Assembly (NCBI RefSeq): GCF_001640805.2
Contig: NC_066844.1
Coordinates: forward strand, 5,661,143 to 5,725,142
Source: Lates calcarifer
Taxonomy: Eukaryota > Chordata > Actinopteri > Centropomidae
Reading direction: 5' to 3'
DNA length: 64,000 nt
The translations under genes and the position numbers were made by a program. This document shows, in pieces, positions 52,801 through 62,241 of this stretch (positions are counted from its first letter, which is position 1; every line of letters begins with the position of its first letter). The notes under the pieces are model-generated. The model was not told the origin of the DNA. It did no database searches and saw only the letters and a list, made by a program, of their open reading frames with translations.

Positions 52801-54305
52801 CTGGAAAGGAGCACATAGAAGAGAAAGTTAACTGCCATGTTACTGCAGCCATTAATTACACTGGTGACTGATTTGGAACATTAAAAGGCATCTGGGGCTA
52901 CCCAGATTTAATTGTTCATGAGCACAACTGTTGTTGTATTTTGTCCATACAAAACTGAAGGCACTGAAGTACGTTTGCTCTGTTTATCATTTCCCATGTA
53001 TAATTTTGTACCTTCAGGCAGTTGCAGCATGACACTTTAAACCGCAGTCTTACCAGGAATTGGCCGGTCAGACCTCTCAGGCTGCCATGTCAAGCTGTCC
53101 GGGTGCCAGGGTCGCATAGTGGGCAAAGCGGTGGTGTGCCGACGCCCATAGCTCTCTTCATACTGCGTGACCAAGTGTGAGGATGGTGTGCTGTCATAGC
53201 CAAATAGCTGCTTGGATGGAAGCCCCTGGAAGACAAAACACAGCAGTCTCAACATAACCCGTATCCACTGGCCTTCGCTGGATTAAGATATAGAGGGCAT
53301 GACCTATTCTCTTAAAATAATCTTCTAGAGGCTCACTGTGTGACAGCAGCAAATTGCTCTAACTAGCCTTTAAGTGCCCACTAGCACTGATGATTTTACA
53401 CTTTTTTCATGACTGCTGAGTCTGACCAGAAACTTGCTTTCATAAAGAGTTTTATCACAGGCCTTTATCTTGGCCGTCAATATTATGCAGAAGTGGCCAC
53501 AATCTAGAGAAGAAAGCCCTGACTTGCAGGGTTGTGACAGGCATTCAATTGGTGTTAATGCCATGAATGAGCAGTTAAAGGCTGACCTCAGCTCTCAGCA
53601 GGGCAGATCCTCTCTCAGAGACGTCTGGCTTGAAGTCCCTGTGGGGCCGGTAGTCTACACGATTGGTGCTGTTGGCTGTCTTTGGCTCCCGAGTGAACTG
53701 TGTCAGACAGAATAAACAGACATCGCAAAGAGGAGAGAGGAGGTGGGGGAGGTGGGGAGGGGGTGTACAGGGACTTGAGCAATGAGCCCGGCACAAGGCT
53801 CAGCAAAGCTCACACTTCACTATCGATCCGCGCTGTTGTACAGTATTTCTTAAGTCATTTCTCCTCTCTGATCCTGAACCAGCAGCCCATGGCCGAACCT
53901 CACGTCAATGCAATTAGTCTCCAGCTCTGGCCTCTCCCACCAGGAGGCTGTGCTGATGTGGCTGAACTGAGGCTGCCTAATCACTTTGCTCTAGATTTGA
54001 CTACCAACTGAGGTGCTACAAAACCTTTGGCAGGCTGCCATTGGTATGGCATTATGTTCTGGATCTGCAGCATGACAAGACATAGATACTCCTTACTCTA
54101 CTACTCTTATTTTGATACTGGTGCCTCCTGATAACCTTTTAGCAAATGTTACAATATTAGGCATCCTTAGGCAATAAGCACACAAAATGCTTACTTGAAG
54201 TCTTTCTTCTGTCCAGTTGCCCAGCAGAACTTTGTTGGCATACTTCTGCTCTATTCTCCATCCAGTTTTGGCCCATTTATCCTGCACAGTCCCTGTTTGG
54301 TTCAT
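52526..54305 (-). CDS. cfap107: cfap107 (C1orf158 family), cilia- and flagella-associated protein 107
   Basis: CFAP107 is known as a microtubule inner protein of axonemal doublets in motile cilia and sperm flagella. Four coding exons on the minus strand, in transcript order: 54305-54195, 53697-53587, 53225-53054 and 52800-52526. All borders are GT-AG and phases agree (0, 0, 1). The product is 222 aa against about 194 in human. Diagnostic segments: GWRIEQKYANKVLLGNWTEE (human WQIETKYSTKVLTGNWMEE), FTREPKTANSTNRVDYRPH, GLPSKQLFGYDSTPSSHLV, LPTMRPWHPDSLTWQPERSD and LPTNFGLLQFSKHRLEKQQ. The start is ATG 54305; upstream in-frame GTG codons are ignored. The C-terminal half of the last exon is less conserved and extends past the human end, so the tail is less certain. 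The gene is tail-to-tail with klhdc7a and lies downstream of the esterase gene on the same strand. Confidence 0.9.
53054..53225 (-). CDS. cfap107: cfap107 coding exon 3
   Basis: Acceptor gtcttccag before 53225 and donor CCTG|gtaaga after 53054. It has 57 codons plus one base. It encodes GLPSKQLFGYDSTPSSHLV through TMRPWHPDSLTWQPERSD, aligning with human GLPYKHLI ... LPPLRTWNGQKLLWLPEKSD. Confidence 0.9.
53587..53697 (-). CDS. cfap107: cfap107 coding exon 2
   Basis: Acceptor tgacacag before 53697 and donor GAG|gtcagc after 53587. It is exactly 37 codons, FTREPKTANSTNRVDYRPHR then DFKPDVSERGSALLRAE. Entry and exit are phase 0. Confidence 0.86.
54195..54305 (-). CDS. cfap107: cfap107 coding exon 1
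   Basis: ATG at 54305-54303; donor CAA|gtaagc after 54195. It encodes 37 residues, MNQTGTVQDKWAKTGWRIEQ then KYANKVLLGNWTEERLQ. The second half is the conserved part. Confidence 0.88.
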
Positions 54306-54449
54306 ACTTTGCCTTGTGTCAAAACTCACCTAGCCAGGGAAATCTGAGGCCCTGTTAGAACGTGGTTAGCTAGTCAAACAGATAGCATGTAGGTGCATTC
54401 ACCTGGCCACATAATGGCATAGGCAGCGGAGGGGAAATAGAAGAGCTCT

Positions 54450-54463
54450 GTTGCCATGGATAC
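54450..54463. promoter_or_regulatory. RFX X-box-like motif upstream of cfap107
   Basis: GTTGCCATGGATAC lies 145 bases upstream of the cfap107 start codon. The RFX X-box consensus is an inverted repeat of the form GTTRCC, 0-3 bases, GGYAAC. The left half-site is perfect; the right half has two mismatches. RFX factors drive many ciliary genes, so the location fits. Binding is inferred. Confidence 0.5.
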
Positions 54464-54763
54464 AGCAAACACTGAAAGGGAAGGCAAGCAGAGTGTCCTG
54501 GAAGCAAATGGGAGATGTCTTATATCTGTGTTCAAAAGAGATACATTCCTTAAGGCTAGGGCATGACATTTACCTTTTATCAGTATACTCTATATTGTTA
54601 GAGTGGTGCCAAAAATTGTTTCCAGACTTTGTATCCTCGGGTTACTTTTCATTTTTGGTATAAAACAGGTTTTGTTTATTGATTTTTGTGGAGGTTTTTT
54701 TGTCTTCGGCGAACAGTATACTTGTAATGAAGAAGAACACTCTGCCACCGGAGGCAAGTTTTG

Positions 54764-54769
54764 TTTATT
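54764..54769 (-). terminator. candidate aadacl4-like polyadenylation signal
   Basis: On the minus strand this reads AATAAA, 56 bases after the stop codon. A second minus-strand AATAAA is at 54680-54675. Use of either is inferred from spacing. Confidence 0.55.
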
Positions 54770-54824
54770 AAAATGTAAAACAAGATGGAAAGCAGAATAA
54801 AATTCATGATCCTAGTCATGATCT

Positions 54825-55608
54825 TCATAGTGTTTTCACATAGTTAACAACACTCTCCACAACACCTAGCGCAGAGGGAAAGGTGAGCCAGCCCTGGTTA
54901 AAAAAGTTTATCATGCCATGAAAACCGTCCTTCACATGTTGCCAGGTGACATCTTTTTTCAGATCCAGCAGCCGTTTCCTGTAAAGAATCCCATCATCCC
55001 TCAGGACGTCATATTCACAGGTGAGAAGGAAGGTCTGTGGGGTTTTCTGAATGAGAGCATCATCTGCCAGTAGAGGTGAGACCTCAGGTTCCAAACCAGC
55101 TTTGATTGTGTGATACACCTCCCCATCATATTCTGGGGTTGGTTGCACACAGAAACCCCTTACGAGGCACTCGGGGGGTAAGTTGGACGGGGAGAGCCAG
55201 GCTTCATAGCGTGGCCTGAGCTCAGTGGGGACGTGGTTGCCTTCCAGCAAGTCTTGGCACACAGACATGTCCCCACTGAGGTACTGCAGGAAGTAGAATG
55301 CCATCCGGCCACGAAACAATATGGGCACAGCATGATTTTGCTGGTATGAGGGCAGGTTGAAATCTGCCATCTGCAGGGCCGGGTAGATGAGGACCTGAGC
55401 ACAGGGGAACGGCAGATGTCCGTCCTCTCTCCGCGCCAGCCTTTGACACAGCGCTGCTGCCAGGTTAGCCCCAGTGCTGTCCCCTCCGACTGCCACTCTG
55501 CGAGAGTCCACACTGAACTCAGCCTCTGCAACAGACAGAAAGTGGCACGTCGCTGTCTCACAATCGTCCAGCTGGGCAGGGTACCTGTGCTCAGGGGCTA
55601 ATCGGTAC
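54825..55608 (-). CDS. aadacl4: aadacl4-like terminal coding exon (catalytic triad)
   Basis: Acceptor cccctcttag before 55608; stop at 54827-54825. It encodes YRLAPEHRYPAQLDDCETAT onward, GDSTGANLAAALCQRL, LIYPALQMADFNLPSYQQN, SPLLADDALIQKTPQTFLLT, CEYDVLRDDG and DGFHG. The exon is the main body of the alpha/beta hydrolase. Confidence 0.93.
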
Positions 55609-57050
55609 CTAAGAGGGGTGAGAGGGAAGACGGGGGGGACAATATGTTGAGTTCTGGAGATTTAAATGCTATGAGTCTAGGATATTTCTGGTCATTCTGG
55701 AAAAGTTTACATACCCAACAGAAACAACGATGGTGTCAGACTTCTTGGCGATGTGCCGACAGACTTCATCTACAGAATCTATTTAGGATTGACAGGACAC
55801 CATTGTTAACAAAACATATGTTGTGGTCTTGTGGTGGCAACAGACAGAACATGGCAATTTTTATTCCTCTCTCTGCCTACACTGACCTCCTTTTCAATAA
55901 ATTATTTAAGCCTATTTTTTTCCCTCTTGAATATTAATTCATAATTTGAAGGCCTATAATCTGTGATCCAAATGGCTAAACCTGTCCACAACCAAAATTA
56001 AACTACAGTAAGCAAATTTTCTATTTTCACCAAATTGATTGACTGGTCCTTTAACAGAAGAACCAGCAGACACCAGCTGAATAATTCATCATTATGTAAT
56101 TAAAAGTTTGAATCTTAAATGCAGTAGGAAAACAGGCCTATGTGTTTGGTTATAACCAGTTCATTCAAATTATAATCAGCTATGTATGTGAATCATATGA
56201 TCTGAACATTGTATACCTATATTGCCCAGCACCCAGCCACCTCCATGGAAATACACAAGACCTCTTCTCAAGCCATCACACACAGCAGTGGGCTCATACA
56301 CTCGCACTGGCACCTCAGAAAACTTCAGGTCCTTCACTCGCAGACCAGCAGGAACTGGATTTGAGCGAGTGAGAAAACAGGCCACGAACCATCGGATAAA
56401 ACTGACCTGATGACAAATGCCCAGACGATGCAGGATCCGGCCCTGGCAGGAGAGGAATCGCAAACGTAACCACAAGTAGGAGACAAAAAAATTGTTTTCT
56501 GATGGGTAAAGTCAAAGTGAAAGTTATTCTCTCTAAGAAACCATATTTACTATGACAACATCAAAGGAGGGGAACACATGACCTTGCCTTTCTTGTACCT
56601 TTGTTAGTCTTGATTTCTTATCTAAAATTTCTCTGATGCTTTATCAGTTGCTGGAGGACAAAGAAAGGACAGCCATCTTTGATGAGGGCCTAAACGATTC
56701 TGGCTGATTTTTCTTAATAATACACCAGCAGAGGTATTTTCCTTTACTCTAAGGATTTCATTAGTTTAATATTTGTTGTTTTTTTTTAAAGGTTAATTAT
56801 AACAGATACAGTAACATGCAGGAAACATAAAATAATAAGCCCCAACAATTCCATAGACTATGTAGATACTCACCACAATTGCTATGCCAACAAACAAACC
56901 ATGAACCATGTGCAGTTTCCCACTATTTGCAACCCCACGAGGAATGTCTGAATTCATCAGCTCAGAGTACACAAGTCCAATTACCAGAAGGAGGAAGGCT
57001 GCAACAAGAGCAGCAAAGCCAATTATTAAAATTGCCCAGCCGATGTCCAT
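54825..57050 (-). CDS. aadacl4: arylacetamide deacetylase-like serine esterase (aadacl4-like)
   Basis: This family (AADAC, NCEH1, AADACL3/4) comprises membrane-anchored carboxylesterases of the hormone-sensitive-lipase group, typically in the ER with a luminal active site. Four coding exons in transcript order: 57050-56874, 56442-56217, 55778-55715 and 55608-54825. Phases are 0, 1, 2 and all borders GT-AG, giving 416 aa against about 407 for human AADACL4. Residues 4-28 form a hydrophobic anchor. The oxyanion-hole motif HGGGW is at 125-129, YRLAPEH at 157-163, the nucleophile Ser200 in GDSTG, acid Asp356 in CEYDVLRDDG and His386 in DGFHG, so the triad is intact. The symbol rests on synteny with dhrs3 and cfap107, which flank AADACL3/4 in human; the exact paralogue could be aadacl3 or a fish-specific copy. 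The natural substrate is unknown. Confidence 0.9.
55715..55778 (-). CDS. aadacl4: aadacl4-like coding exon 3 (64 bp)
   Basis: Acceptor cctaaatag before 55778; donor GTTGG|gtatgt after 55715. It encodes (D)SVDEVCRHIAKKSDTIVVSV. It enters in phase 1 and leaves in phase 2. It is too short for ORF detection and was found from phase and the conserved VVSVGYRLAPEH junction. Confidence 0.87.
56217..56442 (-). CDS. aadacl4: aadacl4-like coding exon 2 (oxyanion-hole motif)
   Basis: Acceptor tcctgccag before 56442; donor ATAG|gtatac after 56217. It encodes GRILHRLGICHQVSFIRWF through LRRGLVYFHGGGWVLGNI. The HGGGW motif ends the exon. Confidence 0.9.
56874..57050 (-). CDS. aadacl4: aadacl4-like coding exon 1 (membrane anchor)
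   Basis: ATG at 57050-57048; donor GTG|gtgagt after 56874. It has 59 codons starting MDIGWAILIIGFAALVAAFL and containing a single N-terminal hydrophobic segment, as expected for a type II anchor. Confidence 0.85.
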
Positions 57051-59199
57051 GGTGTTGCTGGTCTGCCGTGCTGAAGGTAAGTCATTAGAAGTAAATGTTT
57101 TATCTACCTGCTTTCAGCTTCTTTCCACCCCTCCCACATCCGCGCGCAGTGCATTCTGACCTTGGTTTCATTTAATGACAAGTTTGGCTGCCTGTTGCCC
57201 TGGAAAAAATAATTATATTCCACAACATATACTATGGCTGTGTAGTCAAAGTAATTACACGTTTCCCTAAGAAACCAAGTTGTTCCACTATGGAATATTA
57301 CACAAAATATTTGTATGTAAATGCAGCAGTTTTTTTAAAATTACACCTATGTTTTCATAGTACCCATTAAGTTGTCTTCCAAACCCGAGCAATATTTTTA
57401 CAGATATCTAAAGGATGTTGTGATTTTTTTCTGATTAATTTCATGCCCCTGCATGGTGCCATGGAAATCTCTGCTGCTTACAGCTGCACAGACTGGTATT
57501 CTCACTATCTGGTGTCTAAGGAAAGAAAATGTTGTGAGATGGTCCCAGTGAAGGCTGACTGAGAACACCCTTATCTGAACTTTCATTGCTGATCTGTAGA
57601 TGGCAGTGATAGCATGAGTATAAATAAACAGTCCCTTCTGAAATGTACTCTATTTACATTTTTGCCTTCTGCATGCAGCCTGAACCCATTTGCAACCTAC
57701 TGCAATGTATATCTTTAGACTTTTGTCCTACTTTTTTTGCAGATCTGCTAACTTCTATTTAATTTAACCTCAGCTGGAAATACTTTGGTGGTGTGTGTTC
57801 CAGTGCATCTTGACTTTGAGTTCACATTTTGTAAATCTCTAAAATTTCCAAACTGAAGACAGCATCTGGAGTCGGGTTGTCTTGGAGTTTTTAGCAGCCC
57901 CCGAGAGCCTCTCTGCCTTCCCTAAGTAGCTGAGCCCAACACAAAGCAACCATTGTGAAGCTGCTCTTTAAACCCTTCCCAGTTGCTGAAAAAGCCCTGC
58001 ATTCAGCGATACCCAGTAAAAATCACAGTGCCGGGGCCAAAAATCACAGACTGGAATCTTGTCTGAGGCCCACGAATTCATAGGATTTGTTTAGGAGGCA
58101 TTCATGCAGTTTTCTGTTTGTCACCCTGACAAGTTTCTGAGACTGGGCTGACCTATTTCCCAAATTGCACAGAAAGATATAGCCTGCTTCAAAAAAACAC
58201 AGTTAACACAACAAATTGGGTTCAGACAACTGATGCCGCTTCGCATGTATGAGACAGCTACAGATGTACGCAAATCAGCAAAAGCGTCTTCACTCAGTCT
58301 CACATCCACTCCACCATGCTTGTAAAACTGAAGGCAATATTTGCTGTAATTTATTATGAAAGCTTGCCTGCTACCATGAGGAATCTAGACTTTTATGTGC
58401 ATTTGTTTGCAGGCTTTTCAACTGGCTCAAGGGCACATCAGCATATGTATTTGTCATTATGAGTGTTGAGCCCAGACTGCCTAATGTAAAGATAATCACT
58501 TCAAACCAAACTTTTTTCCCCCCAGTTTTTGCTCATTTGCTCCAAGAAAGTTGATTTATCTATCCTTTTATCTATCTATGATACTTAGGTTCATTATTTG
58601 AGTGGCTGGTGTTATGGTTACAATTGTTAGTTTTCTCAATTGTGTGTTTGTTTAGTGCTTTGCTGATTGTTTGTTTGCTTGCTTATTTGCTTTACTTAAT
58701 TAATTGGGGGGCTGGACTGAGGATTATTTGACCAGGACTCTCAGTCGTTCTCATGAATCCCTCAAATGTTCCCCTCCTGATACTCTTATATAAGAACATT
58801 TTGGTTGTTGATCTCACATTGACTTATAACTGTCAGTGAAACCTGTGATTGCAACATCATTGTTATTCTGTATGTTATGTAACGAGGTTAAGTTGGAGTC
58901 ATGAATGAAATTATGAAGTTAAACTCTTCCCCAAAAGAGGTTGGGCACCCACCTGGGTCACAGCGGGGCGGCCACTGGGGGGCCCCTGGACCACAGGTTG
59001 AGAACCACACGCCGTAGGCACATGAAGGGGGTGGGGAAGAGGCAAGTACGCAACCACTCAGGGCAGACGGGCACTGGAGCAAAAATATTCATCCCCACTT
59101 AACATGTCAATCAGGATTAATGCCCTCACAAACCTCCCCTTTAGGTTCATCCAGGTCCTTTCACCAGTGGAAGAACCGAAGCCTGGGCAGAGACGGTAA
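57051..59199. other. intergenic region between divergent aadacl4-like (-) and dhrs3 (+)
   Basis: About 2.1 kb, head-to-head arrangement. AT-rich with a GC-rich repeat-like patch at 58945-59015. Likely to hold the promoters of both genes; no coding exon seen. Confidence 0.7.
58945..59015 (-). repeat. possible MITE fragment (GGTTCTCAACCTGTGGTCC type)
   Basis: On the minus strand this reads GTGGTTCTCAACCTGTGGTC, then a GC-rich stretch. It resembles the ends of short fish elements that begin GTGGTTCTCAACC. No inverted partner or target duplication was found. Confidence 0.3.
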
Positions 59200-59208
59200 T
59201 ATATAAGG
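59200..59208 (+). promoter_or_regulatory. TATA-like box, candidate dhrs3 core promoter
   Basis: TATATAAGG lies about 415 bases upstream of the dhrs3 start codon, at the edge of a CpG-rich stretch. If used, transcription would start near 59230-59240 and give a leader of roughly 390 bases. An imperfect DR3 (GGTTCA, three bases, AGGTCC) sits upstream at 59144-59158. Alternative starts inside the CpG-rich segment are equally possible. Confidence 0.4.
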
Positions 59209-59229
59209 CAGGGACAGGACAGTACAGGA

Positions 59230-59830
59230 ACACAACACGAAAGCCCAGCGGTTTCAGTAGCGCGCACCACAGAGCGTCGCCTGGACTTGTGTGTTTCACG
59301 TCTCTGCGTCTTTACCAGTGGTTGACAGGCGTAATGACTGATCACTCACACGTTGCGAGATCCTGATGCATGTCGACTGACATGTCAGAGCTCCTTGAAA
59401 TCACACAGCTCTGCCTTTTTTAAATCTTTTTTCGGCTGTGGATTACTCATGCAGTACTTTGTGAGGCTGCAGATGATATTGTTTGCACGCGGATAAACTT
59501 GCAGGAGCTCGTAGGTCGGTGTTTTGTGAGCCGCTCGCCGTGGGAGGATATCTGTAGTGCACGTAAACTTGCAGCGTAAACATTATAGCCTTAGTTGTCG
59601 GCTGCCTGTGAGCACTTTCCGAGATGGAGTTAAAGAGCGCGTGTCGTATGTTTCTTTTCCCGGTTCAGATGTTGTATTATATAGTCAGAGCAAGTTTGTT
59701 TTCGCTGCTGCCGAGCAGGAGAAAGGACCTGACCAAGGAGGTGGTACTGATCACCGGTGGGGGACGAGGCATCGGACGTCACCTGGCCAAAGAGTTTGCC
59801 AAGCAGGGAGCCAGAAAGGTAATTTCATTT
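59230..59830. promoter_or_regulatory. CpG-rich leader and first exon of dhrs3
   Basis: CG dinucleotides are visibly dense here (for example 59260-59300, 59480-59540, 59590-59650) compared with the AT-rich flanks. This is a CpG-island-type 5' region ending around the first splice donor. Confidence 0.55.
59624..59818 (+). CDS. dhrs3: dhrs3, short-chain dehydrogenase/reductase 3, first coding exon
   Basis: DHRS3 (retSDR1) is a membrane-associated SDR that reduces all-trans-retinaldehyde to retinol with NADPH and so limits retinoic acid synthesis. The exon encodes 65 residues: MELKSACRMFLFPVQMLYYI, a hydrophobic N-terminal anchor, RRKDLTKEVVLITGGGRGIG and RHLAKEFAKQGARK. The SDR cofactor motif TGGGRGIG is at residues 44-51. 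The donor is AAG|gtaatt after 59818 (phase 0), at the same point as in human, where the protein continues IVLWGRTEKCL. No later exon was found up to 64000, so the gene continues past the window. Fish often have dhrs3a and dhrs3b; which copy this is cannot be told from one exon. Related SDR16C members (RDH10, SDR16C5) fit less well in the N-terminal segment. Confidence 0.92.
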
Positions 59831-60122
59831 CACCACAAGACCACTTGTTGCACCCACTTTGTTACTGTCACGCTCTCCGAAGAAACACATTAGCAAACAA
59901 TTGAAGTTATTCTGACAAGGCGCGTATCAGCTGCAGCAGCAGTAGTAGTTGAGCCCCCCCCACCCTCCTCCAGCCTCAGGTAACCTGGTCAGTCCTGCCC
60001 ACCTTGCTCGAAGTGTTTTTTGTTGTTCCCATGTGCTGATCGTGACCTCTTAGTAGCCGAGTCGGTCCAGTGAGACCGGAGACACTGCCCTCAATTTTGG
60101 TTCAAGTATTGCACAACAGCAT

Positions 60123-60139
60123 GGGTCAACCAGAGGGCA
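60123..60139 (+). promoter_or_regulatory. imperfect DR5 (RARE-like) in dhrs3 intron 1
   Basis: GGGTCA, five bases (ACCAG), AGGGCA. The first half-site fits the RAR/RXR consensus and the second has one mismatch. It lies 305 bases after the first exon. DHRS3 is known as a retinoic-acid-induced gene in vertebrates, which makes this worth testing. Confidence 0.35.
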
Positions 60140-60291
60140 GGCCTGGGTAGCTCTTATGGTTGTTAAATGTGATTAAGCGCAGCACCGGGCTGATATGTAT
60201 TCTGCAAAGGTCTGGAATGATTGTTGAATGACTGTCATGTCCAGAAAGTGTATTATCCATAGATTTTAGGCTGCGATAAAGGCACTGACTC

Positions 60292-60322
<31 letters not shown>

Positions 60323-60350
60323 GCGCGCGCGCGTGTGTGTGTGCATGCAC
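60292..60350. repeat. 59-bp uninterrupted alternating purine-pyrimidine tract (TG/CG)
   Basis: TG repeats run into GCGCGCGCGC and back to TG, ending GCATGCAC, with strict purine-pyrimidine alternation throughout. This composition favours Z-DNA. It lies in dhrs3 intron 1, about 470 bases after the first exon. Confidence 0.9.
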
Positions 60351-60694
60351 AAAGCTGCACTGAAACTGCATCAAAGCCATTGACATAATAACAGCCCTGC
60401 TATTACCCCATTATAGTTTCTTGCCATTTTTGAGCAGGCTTTGCACTGTCATAAAGTCTGCCAACATATCACAACACAACAAAAGGCTCCATAATACTTT
60501 TAATAAAAGCCAGATTAGGTTTTGTTTTCAAGCATAGCATGAGGACATGGGATGCCTTTTATGGAGTGTATGCAAAACAAAGTTGACCCAACTAAAAAGA
60601 GTTGTGGAGGGACAGATTGCATTATCTTGGATTAGTCTAATACAAAGGTGGCGGTTCTACTTTTATAGAGACTGACACATTCTGATGAGGTAAT

Positions 60695-60710
60695 AGGTCA
60701 TAACAGGTCA
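60695..60710 (+). promoter_or_regulatory. perfect DR4 nuclear-receptor direct repeat in dhrs3 intron 1
   Basis: AGGTCA, four bases (TAAC), AGGTCA. Two perfect half-sites spaced by four match the element type used by thyroid hormone receptor or LXR with RXR. Function is inferred from sequence and location only. Confidence 0.5.
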
Positions 60711-62223
60711 GAAAAGTCATTTCTACAATGACACTGAAGTTTTGATTCATCAGTATTTTCCCAGCTGGAGGTTGGGGTGAATTCCACATCCTGTTTTGAT
60801 CATTCAGTTTAATGGAATCAGCTGTTTAAAACCCTGATTTTAAAAGGGGATCCAAAAGTAATCTGATTACACTACAGTGCAGTCCATTCATATCATGTTT
60901 GCAAATCCTTAAACTGTAAACCATTACTCTTATTGGAAATATATTTAAAAGTAATGCATCTAGTGTTGCCTGTTGCAAAGAATCACGCCACCCATCTCTA
61001 GCATGCACCATCATATTCCCCACCCCCACCACACCCTCACCATCCCTCACCCCCTAACAGGGAGCCGTCACTTGGGCCTGAAACGATCCAGTGGCTGCGC
61101 AGACAGTTCCTCATCACTGCAGGTCAGGCTCTGTTCCCATCATCATTTCCAGCTACAGTTTGTCTACCAATCCAGTGGGTGAACATTACACAGCTGAGTG
61201 CCTGATGAGCCACCAGTGTCCCTTCAGCAGTAACGTGTTAATATAGAGCAGCTCTATTTTTGATCACCTCAGACTGGAGTCATCATTACACATGGAGGAA
61301 AATGGTAGTAATTTCCTCCGCAGAAAGCACTGAGGTGCCCCGACTGAAAGCTGCGGGTTGTAATTATCTGTACATGTGTGACATGCGCTCCACATCTTGG
61401 ATGCTCTCTTAAGGTGCAATTTTAGCAGCTTGAAAACATTGCTAAAAGCTCAATGAAACACTAACTGCCTCCCTCAGTCTTTCAATGCCATCTCCTTGGG
61501 GAATGCGCAAGAAGAAACCAGTGGGTTTTAAAAGCTTTACTTTGCAGCTGCACAACAAAGGATGTCACCATGCTTTTCAGCACCCCATTGTTGGGTATTA
61601 TCAAGGTGTGAAGGCTTTGAAAACAACACCTGTGGTAATGTGTATGACAATTACTCCCTGCCTAAAGAGATGCTAAAAGGAAATAGGACGGTAATTATGA
61701 ATAGGGCTAACCTCTATGAACTTGTGCTCACCCCAGTTTGAGCCCCTTTGTGATTGGCAGTCGGAATTTCCTTTTCCCTCTGCTCGAGCTTTGGTGTTTT
61801 CACGGTGCGAGGAAGACTAACTACAACGTTGATAAAAGAATTTGGAGAGATGGAGAGCTGGGGACTCAGGAGGGGAGCCAGGTCTTCTTGTGTGCTGTTA
61901 GGGAGGGGGTTGTGTGTGTGTGTGGAGGAGGGGGGGTTGCAGAATGAAGCTCTGAAACAATAAACCTGAACCAAAGTATTTTCAAACACAGCATCCAAGT
62001 TCAGATCACTGCGAGAGGGCTTTTTGAACAATCCCAGTAAATAGTTGACGACTTTAAACAGCATATTTCTTCAAAGCTCCTTTCCCAAGTATTTTCCAGT
62101 ACCATAACAACAACTGCAGAATAAAGTGTTTGCAGAAAGCATGGGTTTTAATGTGGTTGTAGACATTACATAAAGAGATCACTGCGAGGAAGATGAACCA
62201 AACCGAGACACTGACAACAGGTT

Positions 62224-62241
62224 TGTGTGTGTGTGTGTGTG
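62224..62241 (+). repeat. (TG)n microsatellite in dhrs3 intron 1
   Basis: About nine TG units. A separate GTGTG and poly-G stretch is at 61910-61935. Confidence 0.85.

Noticed and set aside
59058..59345. 95-aa minus-strand frame opposite the dhrs3 promoter
   Set aside because: Open mainly because the region is CpG-rich; no homology recognised and no splice support.
61714..62064. 116-aa minus-strand frame in dhrs3 intron 1
   Set aside because: No recognisable family; passes through TG repeats and a G-rich run; likely chance.
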